Positions 1 to 10,879 of a DNA stretch of 64,000 bases are shown here, in pieces. The notes under the pieces were generated by a model. That model was not told where the DNA came from. It was given only the letters and a program-made list of their open reading frames with translations, and ran no database searches. The stretch is from the NCBI GenBank assembly GCA_028386065.3, contig JAKUCV010006259.1:1-64000 (forward strand). The letters are read 5' to 3'. How positions within the stretch are numbered: the stretch's first letter is position 1; each line of letters opens with the position of its first letter. This DNA is from Turnera subulata. Taxonomy: Eukaryota > Streptophyta > Magnoliopsida > Malpighiales > Passifloraceae. Position numbers and translations under genes: made by a program.

Positions 1-502
1 CTTATAAGAAGCATGTTCATGATGCATTGGATGTTGCATGCCTTATGTTTATCACCATGGACTCTCAGCTTCAGAAGCAACATGAGAACATGGGGGCGTT
101 CGATATGATCGAACACCTGAAAATGCTCTGAGGAGAGCAAGTAAGGCATGGGAGGTACGAGACCTCTAAGGCATTGTTCCAATGCAAGATGGCTGAGTTA
201 TCACCCGTTAGACCTCATGTGCTCAAGATGATTAGATACATTGAGAGCCTTAGGGATCTTGGTTTCCTTTGAAAAGGAAAGGGTAAAGCAAAGTTAGAGA
301 AGAAGAAGTAATGTACCAAAAGGTTTGGTGCTTCTGCATCTTCTTATTCTGATATGCTGAAACCCAAAGGAGGTATTGCAAAGGTAGGAAATTGTTTCTG
401 TTGCAACAAACCAGGCCATTAGAAACGCAACTGCCCTGTTTACCTTGAAGAGGTAAAGAAGGAGAAGGGAAGTGAGACTTCCGCTTCAGGTATTTTGTTA
501 TA
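1..502 (+). pseudogene. copia gag remnant (UBN2-type with zinc knuckle)
   Basis: Conceptual translation of the first 240 bases gives a typical plant copia capsid stretch (around MDSQLQKQHENMGAFDMIEH) with a stop at about base 129. At about 388-435 there is a CX2CX4HX4C zinc knuckle beginning CFCC, in which the residue after the histidine is now a stop codon (TAG). Between these parts sequence is missing compared with an intact gag. The protein would form the particle that packages element RNA. In this copy it cannot be made. Confidence 0.75.
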
Positions 503-843
503 GAGGCTAATATCTCTACCTCTGCATCGTGGGTATAAGATACCGGATGTGGTTCTCACATTTGAAGAAATGTGAAGGAACAAAGAAAGAGTGAGAGATT
601 GGCTAAGGATGAGATAAACCTACGCTTCGGAATTGGAGCAAGAGTTGCTACATTAGCGGTAGGGACTTTCTATCTATCCTTACCGAATGGTTTGGTTTTA
701 GAACTGGACAATTGTTATTATGTGCCTACCATAAGTAGGAATTTGATTTCTGTGTCTTGTATGTACAAGAAAGGTTTTTCATTGAAAATAAAGAACAATT
801 GTTGTTTTATTTATTTCAATGAAATTGATTATGATGGTGCATT

Positions 844-1640
844 TTAAACGATGGTTTGTATGTTCTAAACCTAGTGACGCCTATCTATAACATTAATACG
901 AAGAAGGTTAGATTACATGATTCTAGTGGAACCTATCTCTGGCATAGTCGTTTGGCCCATATAAACGAGACTCGTATTCCTAAACTCCATAAAGTTGGAT
1001 TTTTAGACTCATTTGATTTTGAATCATATGAGACATATGAGTCATGTTTGTTAGGCAAAATGACTAAGGCTTCCTTTACGGGTAAAAGTGAAGAGCCTAG
1101 GACTTGCTAGGTCTAATACATATTGATGTATGCAGACCTATGTCTACACAGGCTAGAGGTGGTTTTCAATACTTCATTACATTTACTGATGACTTCAGTA
1201 GATACGACTATGTGGATCTAATGAGACACAAGTCAGAATCCTTTGAAAAGTTCAAAGAATTCAAGAATGAAGTACAGAATCGACTCGGAAAGGTATTAAG
1301 ATACTTCGATCAGACCGAGGCGGTGAATACTTAGACCGAGAGCTTTTTGATCATCTAAAGGGTTGTGGTATAGTATCACAACTTACTCCACCGGATACGC
1401 CTCCATGAAATGTTGTATCTGAAAGGAGGAACGGAACCTTGTTGGACTTGGTTCGTTCTTTGATGAGTCAAACTAACCTTTCTTCTTCCTTTTGGGGACA
1501 TGTATTATTGAGTGCTGTATTTACACTTAACCGTGTTCCATCTATATCGGTCAAAAGACACCATATGAGATATGGACTGGGAAGCATCCCAACTTGTCTT
1601 TTATGAGGGTTTAGGGTTGTCATGCTTACGTGAGACGTGA
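844..1640 (+). pseudogene. copia pre-integrase and integrase remnant
   Basis: The frame at 856-1110 holds the GAG-pre-integrase zinc-binding motif: WHSRLAH near 940 and a YESCLLGKMTK cysteine region near 1030-1065. The next frame, 1104-1334, starts the integrase catalytic core, with the first acidic residue in GLIHIDV and the conserved YFITFTDDFSRY block. Decayed downstream core (serine-glutamate-arginine-arginine-asparagine region) is readable near 1415-1440. Several frameshifts and stops separate the pieces. The protein would insert element cDNA into the host genome. Confidence 0.8.
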
Positions 1641-2039
1641 AGCATCGGATAAACTCGACCCTAAATCCGACAAGTGCCTTTTGAATGATACCTTAAAGGT
1701 ATTATTTCTATAATCCCATAGAGCACAAAGTGTTTGTGGCTCAGACTGCTGTTTTTCTAGAAAGAGTGTTTATTTCTAGAAAAATCAGTGGGAGGATAAT
1801 AGAACTCGAAGAAGTTCGAGATAAAGAGGCTGAGATGGAACAAAGGACAGGATCCGCAAGTTGTTGTGGTTGAGAATCCTGTACCTAAAACACATGGACC
1901 GTGTAGGTCGGATAGGACTCGGTATGAGCTTGAGAAATTTGGATTTCTCATAACTCATATTGGAGATGTGATGCTCATAAGTCAGGATGAGTTCACTTCC
2001 TATCAGCTGATCATTACGGGTCTTGACTCCAAGAAGTGG

Positions 2040-2900
2040 CTTGAAGCTATGAATTCGGAAATGGAATCCATGTATCAAAACAAGGTATAGACCTTGTTTG
2101 ATCCACCTGAAAGGGTAAAACCTATAGGGTGCAAGTGGGTCTTTGTGAAAGACCGACATGGATGGTAATGTGATCACCTTTAAGGGCAATTGGTTGCGAA
2201 AGGTTTCAAGCAAGTTCATAGTGTTGACTATGATGAAACCTTCACACCAGTCGCCATAGTTAAATCTATCCGAATTCTATTGGCTATAGCTGGATGCCAT
2301 GACTATGAGATATGGTATGCAAGTTGCAAATGTCCATTTGTGGACTAAAGCAAGCTTCTAGGAGTTGGAATCTTCGTTTTAATGAAGTAATCAAAGAGTT
2401 TGGTTTCATTAAAAGTGAAGATGATTCATGTGTTTACAAGAAGGTTAGTGGGAGCACTATTGTTTTCTTGTTGTTGTATGTTGACGACATCCTACTTATT
2501 GGGAATGACACTCCGACACTAAAGTCTGTAAAGACTTGGTTAGGAAAGAATTTCTCAATGAAGGACTTAGGAGGAGCTGCCTAAGTGTTAGGCATAAAGA
2601 TCTATAGAGATAGATCCAAAAGGCTTCTCGGGCTAAGTCAGAGTACATATATTGACAGGATGCTAAAGAGGTTTAGCATGCAAAGATACCAAGAACGGTT
2701 TCTTGCCCATGTCACATGGCATAGCTCTCTCAAAGAATCTGTATCCTAGTATGACTAAGGAGAGAGAGCGGATGGGTTAGATTCCTTATGCGTTTGCAAT
2801 AGGATCTATCATGTATGCCATGCAATGTACTTGGCCGGATGTCACTTATGCTTTTGAGTGTCACAAGCAGATGCCAATCTGATCTCGGTGAAAGTCACTG
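2040..2900 (+). pseudogene. copia reverse transcriptase remnant
   Basis: Readable blocks are a GCKWVFV-type motif around 2128-2150, SICGLKQASRSWNLRFNE at about 2328-2381, and the catalytic YVDDILLIGND block at about 2478-2510. The catalytic aspartates are still encoded, but the frame is interrupted on both sides. Order and spacing match copia reverse transcriptase. The unit is a fossil within the element at 1-3255. Confidence 0.85.
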
Positions 2901-3241
2901 GATAACAGTTAAATATCCTTAAGTACTTGAGAAGCACTAAGGATGCATTCCTGGTTTACGGAAGCGTTGATGGGCTTGTTGTAAAGTGTTACAAAGATGT
3001 CAGCTTCCAAACTGACAGGGATGATTTTAGATCGCAATAAGGATATGTGTTTTGTCTTGGAGGTGGTACTGTGAGCTGGAAGAGTTCCAAGCAAGAACAG
3101 CTACCGACTCTACAACTAAGGCTGTGTATAGTTCCTTCTGGGAACAATGTAGAAGATACATTGTCTAATCTTCTCATGCAACTGAAGCATGATGGTCATG
3201 CTAGATCCACATGTATAAGATACATGGATGATTGGCTTTAG
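2900..3241 (+). pseudogene. copia RNase H remnant
   Basis: The frame 3047-3241 reads GGGTVSWKSSKQ, the usual copia RNase H block, and ends a few codons after the QLKHDGH region, just ahead of the polypurine tract at about 3243-3255. Preceding bases give more RNase H sequence in another frame. It is the C-terminal end of the same dead polyprotein. Confidence 0.7.
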
Positions 3242-3255
3242 TGCAAGTGGGAGAT

Positions 3256-4830
3256 TGTTAGTAATATGCCCAAAAGCCAATCATGGATGTTTATTTATAG
3301 TCATGTACATACACTTTAAGGTTATTCCAATAAGTATCGTTTATGAGATAAACGCTTGCACATACTTATAACCCTAGTATATATATATATTTGATATGTA
3401 TATTCTTAAATGTCCCTAGTCGGTTATTATTACGGATGGGTTGTAATAATAAGTTAAGACTAGCGTATGTTGAGAATTTATATGTGATATGAATTCTACA
3501 TACGGGTACAAGTTGGAGAACTTGTGGACTGGACCGACCCACATAAGAACACTACATGGAACGTTATATGTATGTCATTAGTGGTTCTTATAGATGTGAT
3601 TGTCCTCCGACCTGAGATCGTCAAGGTATCCAACATATGAATCATGTACTTTGATATTATTCCTAGTCACCCGTAACTGGGTGGACATAAGGGTAATCAT
3701 CGGGTATATGCCGAGTATGTAGTGGGTTTTGATTGATCAAGAGGGGATTCGTCCAACCCATATAACGGGTATATTATCGGATGGTTTCTTGATAGAGTTG
3801 AACTGTAAATGCACGGCCGTGCTCGGATTATGATATGTTGATATCATTGGTATCCGTTTTACACAGTTAACTCGAGGATCAAGAAACCGAGATTAAACAT
3901 ATACGAGATTGACATATTCCATGTCTCGGTTTAATCTTGATAAAAGGGACGAAGGGACGATGACATATTCCGAGGCATAGTGAATCAGTTCTGATCTTGT
4001 CGTTCGGGTAGCAATGATGTGTTGCCAGACGCCGCTCTTTGTTTATGATTGTAAAATGAGATTTTACAATCATTGCCGGATGTTACAAGTGCCTACAGGG
4101 TCACACACATAGAACCGTTGATTCGAACAGATGGTTGAACCATGGTTGGACCGTGGTTGGACCGGGTGTGGTTGGACCGTGGTTGGACCATGGTTGAACC
4201 AAGGTCGGATTTGGGTGGCTGGCTTGCTGAATGTCAGCATAATTGAGCCCCTTTAGTGCTGTGTATTGTTAATAATGCATTAGTGGAGACACATTATGTA
4301 GTGACATAATGGGTGTGTTGGATGGGCCAATGTGTTTCCCACCATGTCCATTAACTTAATGCATTATGTGAGAGGGGTTGGATGCTTTTGATCAGATCAC
4401 TTGCTGCCTCTTTCTCAGTTTTCTTCTCTGAATTTTTAGAGCAAAAACGTTATACACACAACCCTCTCAACCTCTCTTCTTCTTTGTGAAAGAAGCAAGA
4501 GCTTAGGCACTCCAAAAACACCCCAAACACACACTAGCTCCTACCTTTGTTGCTAGCACATCAAGTGGGAGTGCTCGAGGCTTGATTCGTGCGACGATTC
4601 GAAGCCGATCACGGTTCGTGTGGATATCGTAGAGGAGCAGGTCTTCTTCTTGCTCTAACTGATTCGTTTCAGCCTTTGTCTTGGTCTAGATGATTCGTTC
4701 CAGCAGTTGGGTGAAAGACCTCAACCGAACAAGGTATGAAATTTTGTTATACGGTTTATATGCTTCACATGTGGTTCTTGGCTAAGTTTCCTTTGCTTCC
4801 GCTGCATCTTTTGCTTCTATATGATTGTCA
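3256..4830 (+). repeat. 3' LTR of the copia element
   Basis: The LTR starts with TGTTAGTAATATGCCC immediately after the polypurine tract that follows RNase H. I place its end at the CA of ...atgattgtca (4830), after a run resembling copia U5 (cttccgctgc). This gives about 1575 bp. The start is firm. The end is inferred because the matching 5' LTR is outside the window. It contains an 11-bp minisatellite at 4129-4203. Confidence 0.7.
4129..4203 (+). repeat. 11-bp minisatellite inside the copia LTR
   Basis: About seven imperfect copies of ccgtggttgga (variants with catggttgaa and an extra gggtg) follow one another. They lie in what would be the transcribed or U3 part of the LTR. Confidence 0.85.
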
Positions 4831-5817
4831 TATAGCCTAGGGAAACTTACACCTTACACACATTTCAGAGGACCAATCACTCATTACACACACACCCCCA
4901 TAAGCTTTGTTTGCTTGGAGAAACTCTACTTCTCCAAGCCTAGAAACATTCCTATAGGCAGAAACTCTGGAGAATTTTTGTGGGAAAACATCAAGGAAGA
5001 AGCTAACAAGAAGGGATCAAGAGGAGATCAAGAGGAGGAGGCAATCAAAAGCATCCTAGGAGTCAAGAAGGCGGACAATCCGAGTAGAAGGACCTGATGC
5101 GAGCAGTCTCAGAAAACAATTCATATCTCGAGTTCTAGAGATCGGATTGTCACAATCTTTGACTCTTTGGAAAGCTAAGAGGGAGAGCTACGACTTTTCT
5201 GTTGAGATTAGAAGCTGAATCGGCTATCAGAATTGTCTAAAATCCAGTAGAAGACGACTCATAGTTTCTGTCCAACAATCGATCTAAGTGTTCTAACCCT
5301 TTTTATTGTGCACTTTATTGATTACTTCTTGTTGATTATTTGATGATGCTTTCGATGATCATGTGATATCTGTGATGCCATGTCAAGAACTACATGGGCT
5401 TTGAACCCGGTTGCCGGGGTACGTAAGTGGTCTTTAGTGGTGGAGACTCAAGCTCAAATATTTTTATTTTTCCTTTTTGTTCCGCACCTTCTTCTCCTTC
5501 CCCTCCAATTCAATTTTATTGTTTTCATGTGACTTGCTTCCACACTTGCACACCTGCACAAGGCACACATAATTTCTTTAATTGCACAAGATTTCGACCC
5601 AACACGGATGGGCGCCTAACACCTTCCCATCCGTGACGAACCCCCGATCCCATGTCTTTAGTTCGCCATGACCATGTAGCCTAAAGGAGTCATGTAAAGG
5701 TTTTTTTCTAAATTTTTCCCTCAATAAAATTTGGGTGGCAACTCCAATGACATGGGATTGACCCGAGGAAGAAGGTGAAAGGATTAGGTGAATAGACCCA
5801 AGTGATTTTGGGTCAGG
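4831..5817 (+). repeat. Tat-like gypsy LTR fragment, plus orientation
   Basis: This stretch is an inverted, diverged copy of 10880-11850. Matching blocks include cttggagaaactctacttct (4914), the region around ctcgagttctagagat (5132), ggaaagctaagaggg (5170), acgtaagtggtct (5421) and ccatccgtgacgaaccccc (5626), in the same order. The 5' part of the LTR is cut off where the copia element at 1-4830 was inserted. A 91-codon open frame here (4825-5097) is not conserved in the other copy, so I treat it as chance. Confidence 0.75.
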
Positions 5818-6300
5818 TATTCACACCTTTTCTTTTGTTGTGACCACCTTTCCAAGACAAGCTAGATTATTGCACAAGATTGTGAACCTTGTGTCTAAAT
5901 CTTGGATAGTCTCATCCGGCTTCATTTGAAACAATTCAAAGTCTCTCATGAGCCTATTCATCTTGGATTCTTTCACTTGATTTGTGCCCTCGTGAGCTAC
6001 ACAATGAAGGCTCCAAATCTCATGTGCAGTGTTGCAAGAGCGAACTCTCTCAAATTCAGCTTGGCTAATGCCACAGAGAAGAGTATTCTTGGCCTGTGCA
6101 TCTAGCCTTGCATCTAGCCTTGCCTTCTTCATTTCATTCTCATTCTAGTACTGCATATCCCTTGCTGGTTGTGTGTAGGGATTACTCACAATGTGCCATA
6201 TCTCCAAGTCCTTTCCTTCAAGGAAAGTCTTCATGCGGAATTTCCAATGGTCGAAGTTCGAGCGACTGAAGAATGGAGCATTGTTGATGTTTTTTTCCCC
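5818..6300 (-). pseudogene. copia gag fragment (UBN2-type), minus strand
   Basis: Read from about 6300 down, the minus strand gives a copia capsid start (around SRSNFDHWKFRMKTFLEGK), an in-frame stop near 6145, then the frame from 6132 to 5821 with the alpha-helical CNTAHEIWSLHCVAHEG and MNRLMRDFELFQMKPDE blocks. A 12-base unit encoding ARLD is duplicated in tandem at 6101-6124. The frame is cut off at 5818, where the Tat-like LTR fragment begins, so zinc knuckle and pol are gone. It lies directly downstream of its own LTR at 6368-8165. Confidence 0.8.
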
Positions 6301-6367
6301 CGAATGCCAATGATCTTTTTCTCCTGGAGGTTAATCCAAAAATAGAGATCCTTACTTCACTACCAAT

Positions 6368-8165
6368 TGTAGGCCCAAATAGGCTAAGAGGGGGGTGAAT
6401 TAGCCCCTTTTTCGCTTAAACACCGATTTGGCACTAATGATGTCGAATCTGTCTTGAACTAGATTCTGCAGATTAAGAGCACTAAGATACACACTAATGC
6501 ACAATTAAGTAGGTAAGGTTAGAAAAGTATGCACAACAATTTAGAGTGGTTCGCCACTAAGGACTACATCCACTACTCAAGAAGTTCACCTTGAGATTTC
6601 TAACCTTCACACTATCTTGGCTTTTTCAGGTTCAACCACAACCTTTTACAAGCTTTTTCCTAGGGTAAGCTCAAACCTATCACTCACCACAAACCTCCCT
6701 GGTTTGTTGAATCCCACCTTAGTAACCTAATCCCAAGTTCCCACTAAGGTGTGTTTGATCTCACAATAAGGAATCTTCAATGACAATGTCAAGGAGATGT
6801 AAGCTCAATTCTTTAGTCTTATAGATATCACTCAATTTAGGCTCTTTTGGAGAACTGCAAGTGTAACTCAAGTAGTATAACTTCAAGATTTTATAATTGC
6901 AGCTCTAGCTTGAGTTCTTCAGTCTTCCTTGAATTTATATAGGCTGTAAGAAGTGGTAGCCTCATCATCCAATGGCTAGCTGTCACTTTCTGCTACCTCG
7001 AGATTTGGCATCATTGGCGCCAAATCGTACATCGCTCCAATTCCAGAAAGTGGTCTGCATATGCTGAGCTACTGCCTAGATTTGAATCTCTTAGGTTGGA
7101 CTGAATCAGAATGAGTCGTTGTGAGAGCTTTTCAGTCCTTTAAGCAAACACCTGCACAATAGAGAGAAACAAACTTGCAGGTTTTGTGCTCATAGGAGCG
7201 CCTCCAACAGATGGCTCCAAAGTACAAGAAAGTCATCCAAAGCTTAGCATACTCCTAGGTTTGGAGATCCTAGGATGATCAGAATGAAATCTATCTGTTG
7301 TGAGACCTACCCAGATTCTTAGTCCATCATTTTCTGAGTTAAACTAAGCTAGATACCAGGTTTATAGAGCATGGGAGCGTCTACAACAAATTGCGTCAAT
7401 ATTCCAGAAAGTCAGCACAGGCTGACTGGGTACCTATGTTTGATGATCCCAAGTTGGGGCTAAATAGAGATGAATCTTTGAACAACTTGTCCAGATCAAT
7501 AAACAAACATATTCTAGGTTGATTCATGCTTGATTTCCGGTTCATAGGGTATAGGAGTATCTCCAACAAATGTATCAAAGTTGTAAGAAAAGCAATGTGG
7601 TCCATGGGCATGAAAGAGACTTAAGTTTAATAAAATAATACACTTAGCACACATACCAATCCCACTAACCTCAAACCTTATAAAATCTGATTTCATTATT
7701 TAATTCAAGGATTTGGGTGGTGGATTAAAATATTTATAAACCTAGTTTGTCATTAATCAGAATCAATTAAGCATATGGTTAGGTAATTAAGCTAAATTAC
7801 TAATTAGCACTAATCGGCTAATTAATTAATCACTAATGCACATGTTAATTACCTTAACCCAACCCTACATGCCACGTGTGGATTTCCCATTTGTCCACCT
7901 CAGCCAAGAGCGCGAACCGGGCGCGCATCGCCACGTGGACAGTCCACGTCAGCCTCCACACGCCAAATTCGGTGAATAGTGCTTTAATTTTGACTTTGGA
8001 CGATTTGAGTGGGATTGGAATAAATGAGTACCCAAATTGAATGAAATGTGGTAGGGAGGGAGGGAAATTGAATTTTTTTGTAACTGGATACCCAAACTGA
8101 AAATTTTTGGTTAATTAAGGCCCTATAAAGATACTTTTGCCTTGGTGCAATCTCTGATTCTAACA
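6368..8165 (-). repeat. LTR of the minus-strand copia fragment
   Basis: On the minus strand the unit begins TGTTAGAATCAGAG and ends GGGCCTACA, with TGT...ACA termini, and is followed by ATTGGTAGTG, which sits where a primer-binding site belongs, and then by gag. The length of about 1.8 kb would suit a long-LTR copia such as a Sirevirus, but I cannot prove that lineage. No second LTR is present, so the element is 3'-truncated. Confidence 0.75.
7873..7950 (-). promoter_or_regulatory. cluster of ACGT (G-box/ABRE-like) elements in the LTR
   Basis: Two perfect CACGTG hexamers (7873-7878 and 7932-7937) and one CACGTC (7945-7950) lie within 78 bp. They are about 215-290 bp inside the 5' end of the LTR, which is the U3 promoter zone of the element. 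CACGTG cores bind plant bZIP and bHLH factors. A regulatory role is inferred. Confidence 0.5.
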
Positions 8166-8917
8166 ATGTAGCATTATCTTTGGCTCGTTTTCCCCTTGCT
8201 TTTTTTTGTCATGGACTTCCTACTTTAGTGGAAGCGCCAAGTATAATTAGAGGTCTCCCCTGAATAAGGAGCGTGCTTGCTTGGCCTAAAGGTCTGTATT
8301 CTTTTGTACACTTTTTTGGTATACAGTAATACAATATCATCCCGGTCACTGACCAAAAAGAAGTTGCTACAGCAGGTCATGTCTGTCTCATTAAGCTTTT
8401 AAAAACTTTTATACTGAATCCTATTATGCAATACGAAGCCCTAGTGCAGACAATCAGTTCCAGAAAACTAGAAAACCCATCGCCCCTCACAAAAATGCGT
8501 TTGACAAAGTGTGGTCTAGCACACCTACCGCTGTTCATTGAAGAAAGTTTTCAACCTGCATAAGGATGCAACATGCACCAAGTCTATGTGTGTACACAAC
8601 AAGAAACAAAAACAATACCCTTTTACCCGTTTATTGTGTCCAATCAATAGACAAATTAAACATAAAAGAAGCATACAAATGATCTGACAAGAATTTCAGT
8701 TGAAGAAAACAAATATTCTGGGCCAGATCGCCGTGGCCAGACAATGTCTATAACACTTCAAAACTTCAACTAAAGGAAGCTCTGCTCGAGATTTGTATAG
8801 CCAAATTAAATACATTTATTGCAACAGCTAAAATTGCAAGCCACAGAAGACAAATTGTGACTCCAAATGAGCAAATATCAAATCCCTCGTAAAAAGGAAG
8901 AAGCGTGCTCAAAAGAA
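8166..8917. other. 3' flank of QCR9, no gene seen
   Basis: No coding frame is recognisable. The stretch around 8270-8365 (cttttgtacacttttttggt, ccggtcactgaccaaaaag) resembles the 3' tail of plant LINEs, but no target-site duplication was found. The rest is AT-rich and should include the 3' untranslated region of the minus-strand QCR9 gene. Confidence 0.4.
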
Positions 8918-10206
8918 TCACTCTTCCGACTGCCTTTGGCCCAAAACTGGAATGTCCTCATAACGTTTCTGTTGCAGGATAAAAATGATTAAAGTCAGAT
9001 GTAACATCAAAAAGCAGGAGCAACAATCAATTAGCAGTATCTATTATATCACTCTAGTTTCTGTTCATTAGAGTCACGCATGGAGTTCCAAGTTCAGTAA
9101 GGCTATCGGTTCAGGTAAATCAGCAATATATAACTCGGAAAAATGTGTGCGTGCAGTCAGATAACCAAAACCAGGAATGCAAGCGAAAATAAATTAATTT
9201 AAATGGAGAAAAACAGTCCTGGACACCCTGTGGGCATAGTCCAACTCGGATTAAAATGTCAGCCCTAATAGAACGAGAGGCCATGACTACGAATCTCATC
9301 ATGGCCAAAAGTGGTAGAGGAGGCATATAACTGCACCGGATGGGCAGAAAGCTATTAAACCCAGTTATAATGAACATCGCAAAAGTTATTTATCTTTGCC
9401 TCTTTGTAAGGCAAGCAACCCAACATTGGATAACAGCAACGGAGAGCTATAAATATAATCTGATAAAAAAGCGGTAGAAGGAAACACCGATACTAAAGCA
9501 ATACAGACCAAAAATCCCAATGGAATCAGGAAACTATATAGCCCAGGTACCGAAAAAAAAGATTCAAAAGTCGAATGTCAATAGCAGTAGCCAAAACTTA
9601 GATCATTCCACAAAAGAGTATTGGAAATTTTTTGGGATCAACGAAGACATTATCCCAACATTTGGCAACTACTTGTGTAGCTAAATGATTGAAACATCTC
9701 ATGACCATCAGCAAGTTCGTGAGCCGTCTCAAAGATGACAATTTTGAGTAGGTTTTGTACGCGTGTATTTATCCGAATCCAAAATCCCTTATAAACAAAG
9801 ATGACAAAAAAAATTGAAGGCAAATAACAGATTAAAAAAAAAAAAGGAGCTAATAAGTAATTACCCCAACATTGTTTGATTCCCAGAGCTTACGGACTCC
9901 GTAATCCACAGCCTGTACACACATAAGATCCATCGTCATAACAAAAATCAACAAACACACACGCAACTCCACAAGAAGAAGAAAATAAATAAAATCGCAA
10001 ATCACACTCCTTTCACTTCCCAAATCTAACAAAATTGAAAAGGAGAAAGGAAACAGTGGAGAGGGAAAGACGCTGAGGATTACCCGTTCACCGGCGAAAG
10101 CGCCGGCGATGACGAAGGTGACATAGACGGAGCTGCGGCGCATGAAGACTCTGTAGAGACCTTCGAAGAGGCCTCCTCCCCGGTTTCTCCGTGCTGCGAG
10201 ATCCAT
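8918..10206 (-). CDS. QCR9: QCR9-like cytochrome bc1 complex subunit 9 (three exons)
   Basis: Exons on the minus strand are 10206-10084, 9912-9865 and 8968-8918. All junctions are GT-AG and fall between codons. The spliced product has 73 residues, the usual size for this family. It starts MDLAARRNRGGGLFEGLYRV, has one predicted membrane helix at about residues 27-45 (VYVTFVIAGAFAG), then RAVDYGVRKLWESNNVGKRYE, and ends QRQSEE. Known role of the family: a small single-pass subunit of mitochondrial complex III in the inner membrane, needed for stable assembly around the Rieske/cytochrome c1 region, with no catalysis of its own. The start is the first ATG after the 5' untranslated region, and the N-terminus matches plant homologues as I remember them. 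Introns are 171 and 896 bp. No defect is seen, so the gene should be functional. Confidence 0.96.
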
Positions 10207-10221
10207 GGCGATCTGGTGATG

Positions 10222-10230
10222 TTAGGGTTT
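10222..10230 (-). promoter_or_regulatory. telo-box in QCR9 leader
   Basis: The minus strand reads AAACCCTAA 16 bases upstream of the QCR9 start codon. Telo-boxes near transcription starts commonly accompany site II elements in plant housekeeping genes. Confidence 0.55.
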
Positions 10231-10426
10231 GCCGGGTTGCAGATTGCGAAGTACCCCCAACCAAATTGTTTGTTTTGTGGAAAATGTTAGTAGGGGAAGA
10301 AATGCTCGATGGTTTTGGTTTTGGTTTTGGTTTGTCGTCGCTTTTTCTTTCTGTTTCTCCTTTCGGCAAATTGTATATCTGGCTTTTTTATTGGACTTGC
10401 AATAAGAAAACCCGGATAGGCGGAGT

Positions 10427-10458
10427 TGGGCCTGCTGCGATTCGTCCAATTGAGCCCA
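10427..10458 (-). promoter_or_regulatory. two site II elements upstream of QCR9
   Basis: TGGGCC (plus strand, 10427-10432) and TGGGCT (minus strand, 10458-10453) lie about 220-250 bp upstream of the start codon. TGGGCY motifs are known to drive nuclear genes for plant respiratory-chain subunits through TCP-type factors, which fits the gene. Function here is inferred. Confidence 0.5.
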
Positions 10459-10879
10459 ACAGAATCGCTGAACCATTTTATTATTTGTTTAATTTGCCAT
10501 ATTCCCAAATAATCCGAAGTGAATCTATTGAAAATACATGTGTTTCTAAAAACAAAATGGGCTTTTAAATTAGTTTTGTTATGAAAACTATAAATTTGTT
10601 ATGTATTTATAGAATGAATATAAAATTTGAAGTTAGATTTGTAATTAATACAACTTTTTTGTCGTTTGATTCTATAAAAGATAATACACCAAGCTAACAT
10701 GAGCAAGTAGGACTCCTCTTCTTTTATAAAAGAGCATTCTTCATTCGTAAAAATAGATCAAGAGATCTGAAAGTACATTATTAAAGATCTAATTGAACAA
10801 AATTATAAGAAAAATTTAAACATACAACGAGATTTATATCCTTCAAAAGAAGATTTACACAAGCACACTACTCCCTCCC
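10459..10879. other. distal QCR9 upstream region, no gene seen
   Basis: AT-rich DNA without a recognisable gene or repeat. It separates the QCR9 promoter from the Tat-like LTR that begins at 10880. Overlapping minus-strand frames upstream of the QCR9 ATG have no family resemblance. Confidence 0.5.

Larger units (their letters stand above)
1..3255 (+). mobile_element. Ty1/copia internal region, decayed and 5'-truncated by the window edge
   Basis: The stretch reads on the plus strand in the copia order gag, integrase, reverse transcriptase, RNase H, followed directly by a purine-rich tract (caagtgggagat) and an LTR. The frame is broken many times by stops and frameshifts, so the element is dead. 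The 5' LTR and the start of gag lie outside the window. It ends against the LTR at 3256. Superfamily assignment rests on domain order with integrase ahead of reverse transcriptase. I do not assign a lineage. Confidence 0.9.

Noticed and set aside
4825..5097. 91-codon frame with charged C-terminus
   Set aside because: The inverted copy at 11600-11850 does not preserve the frame, and the sequence is LTR.
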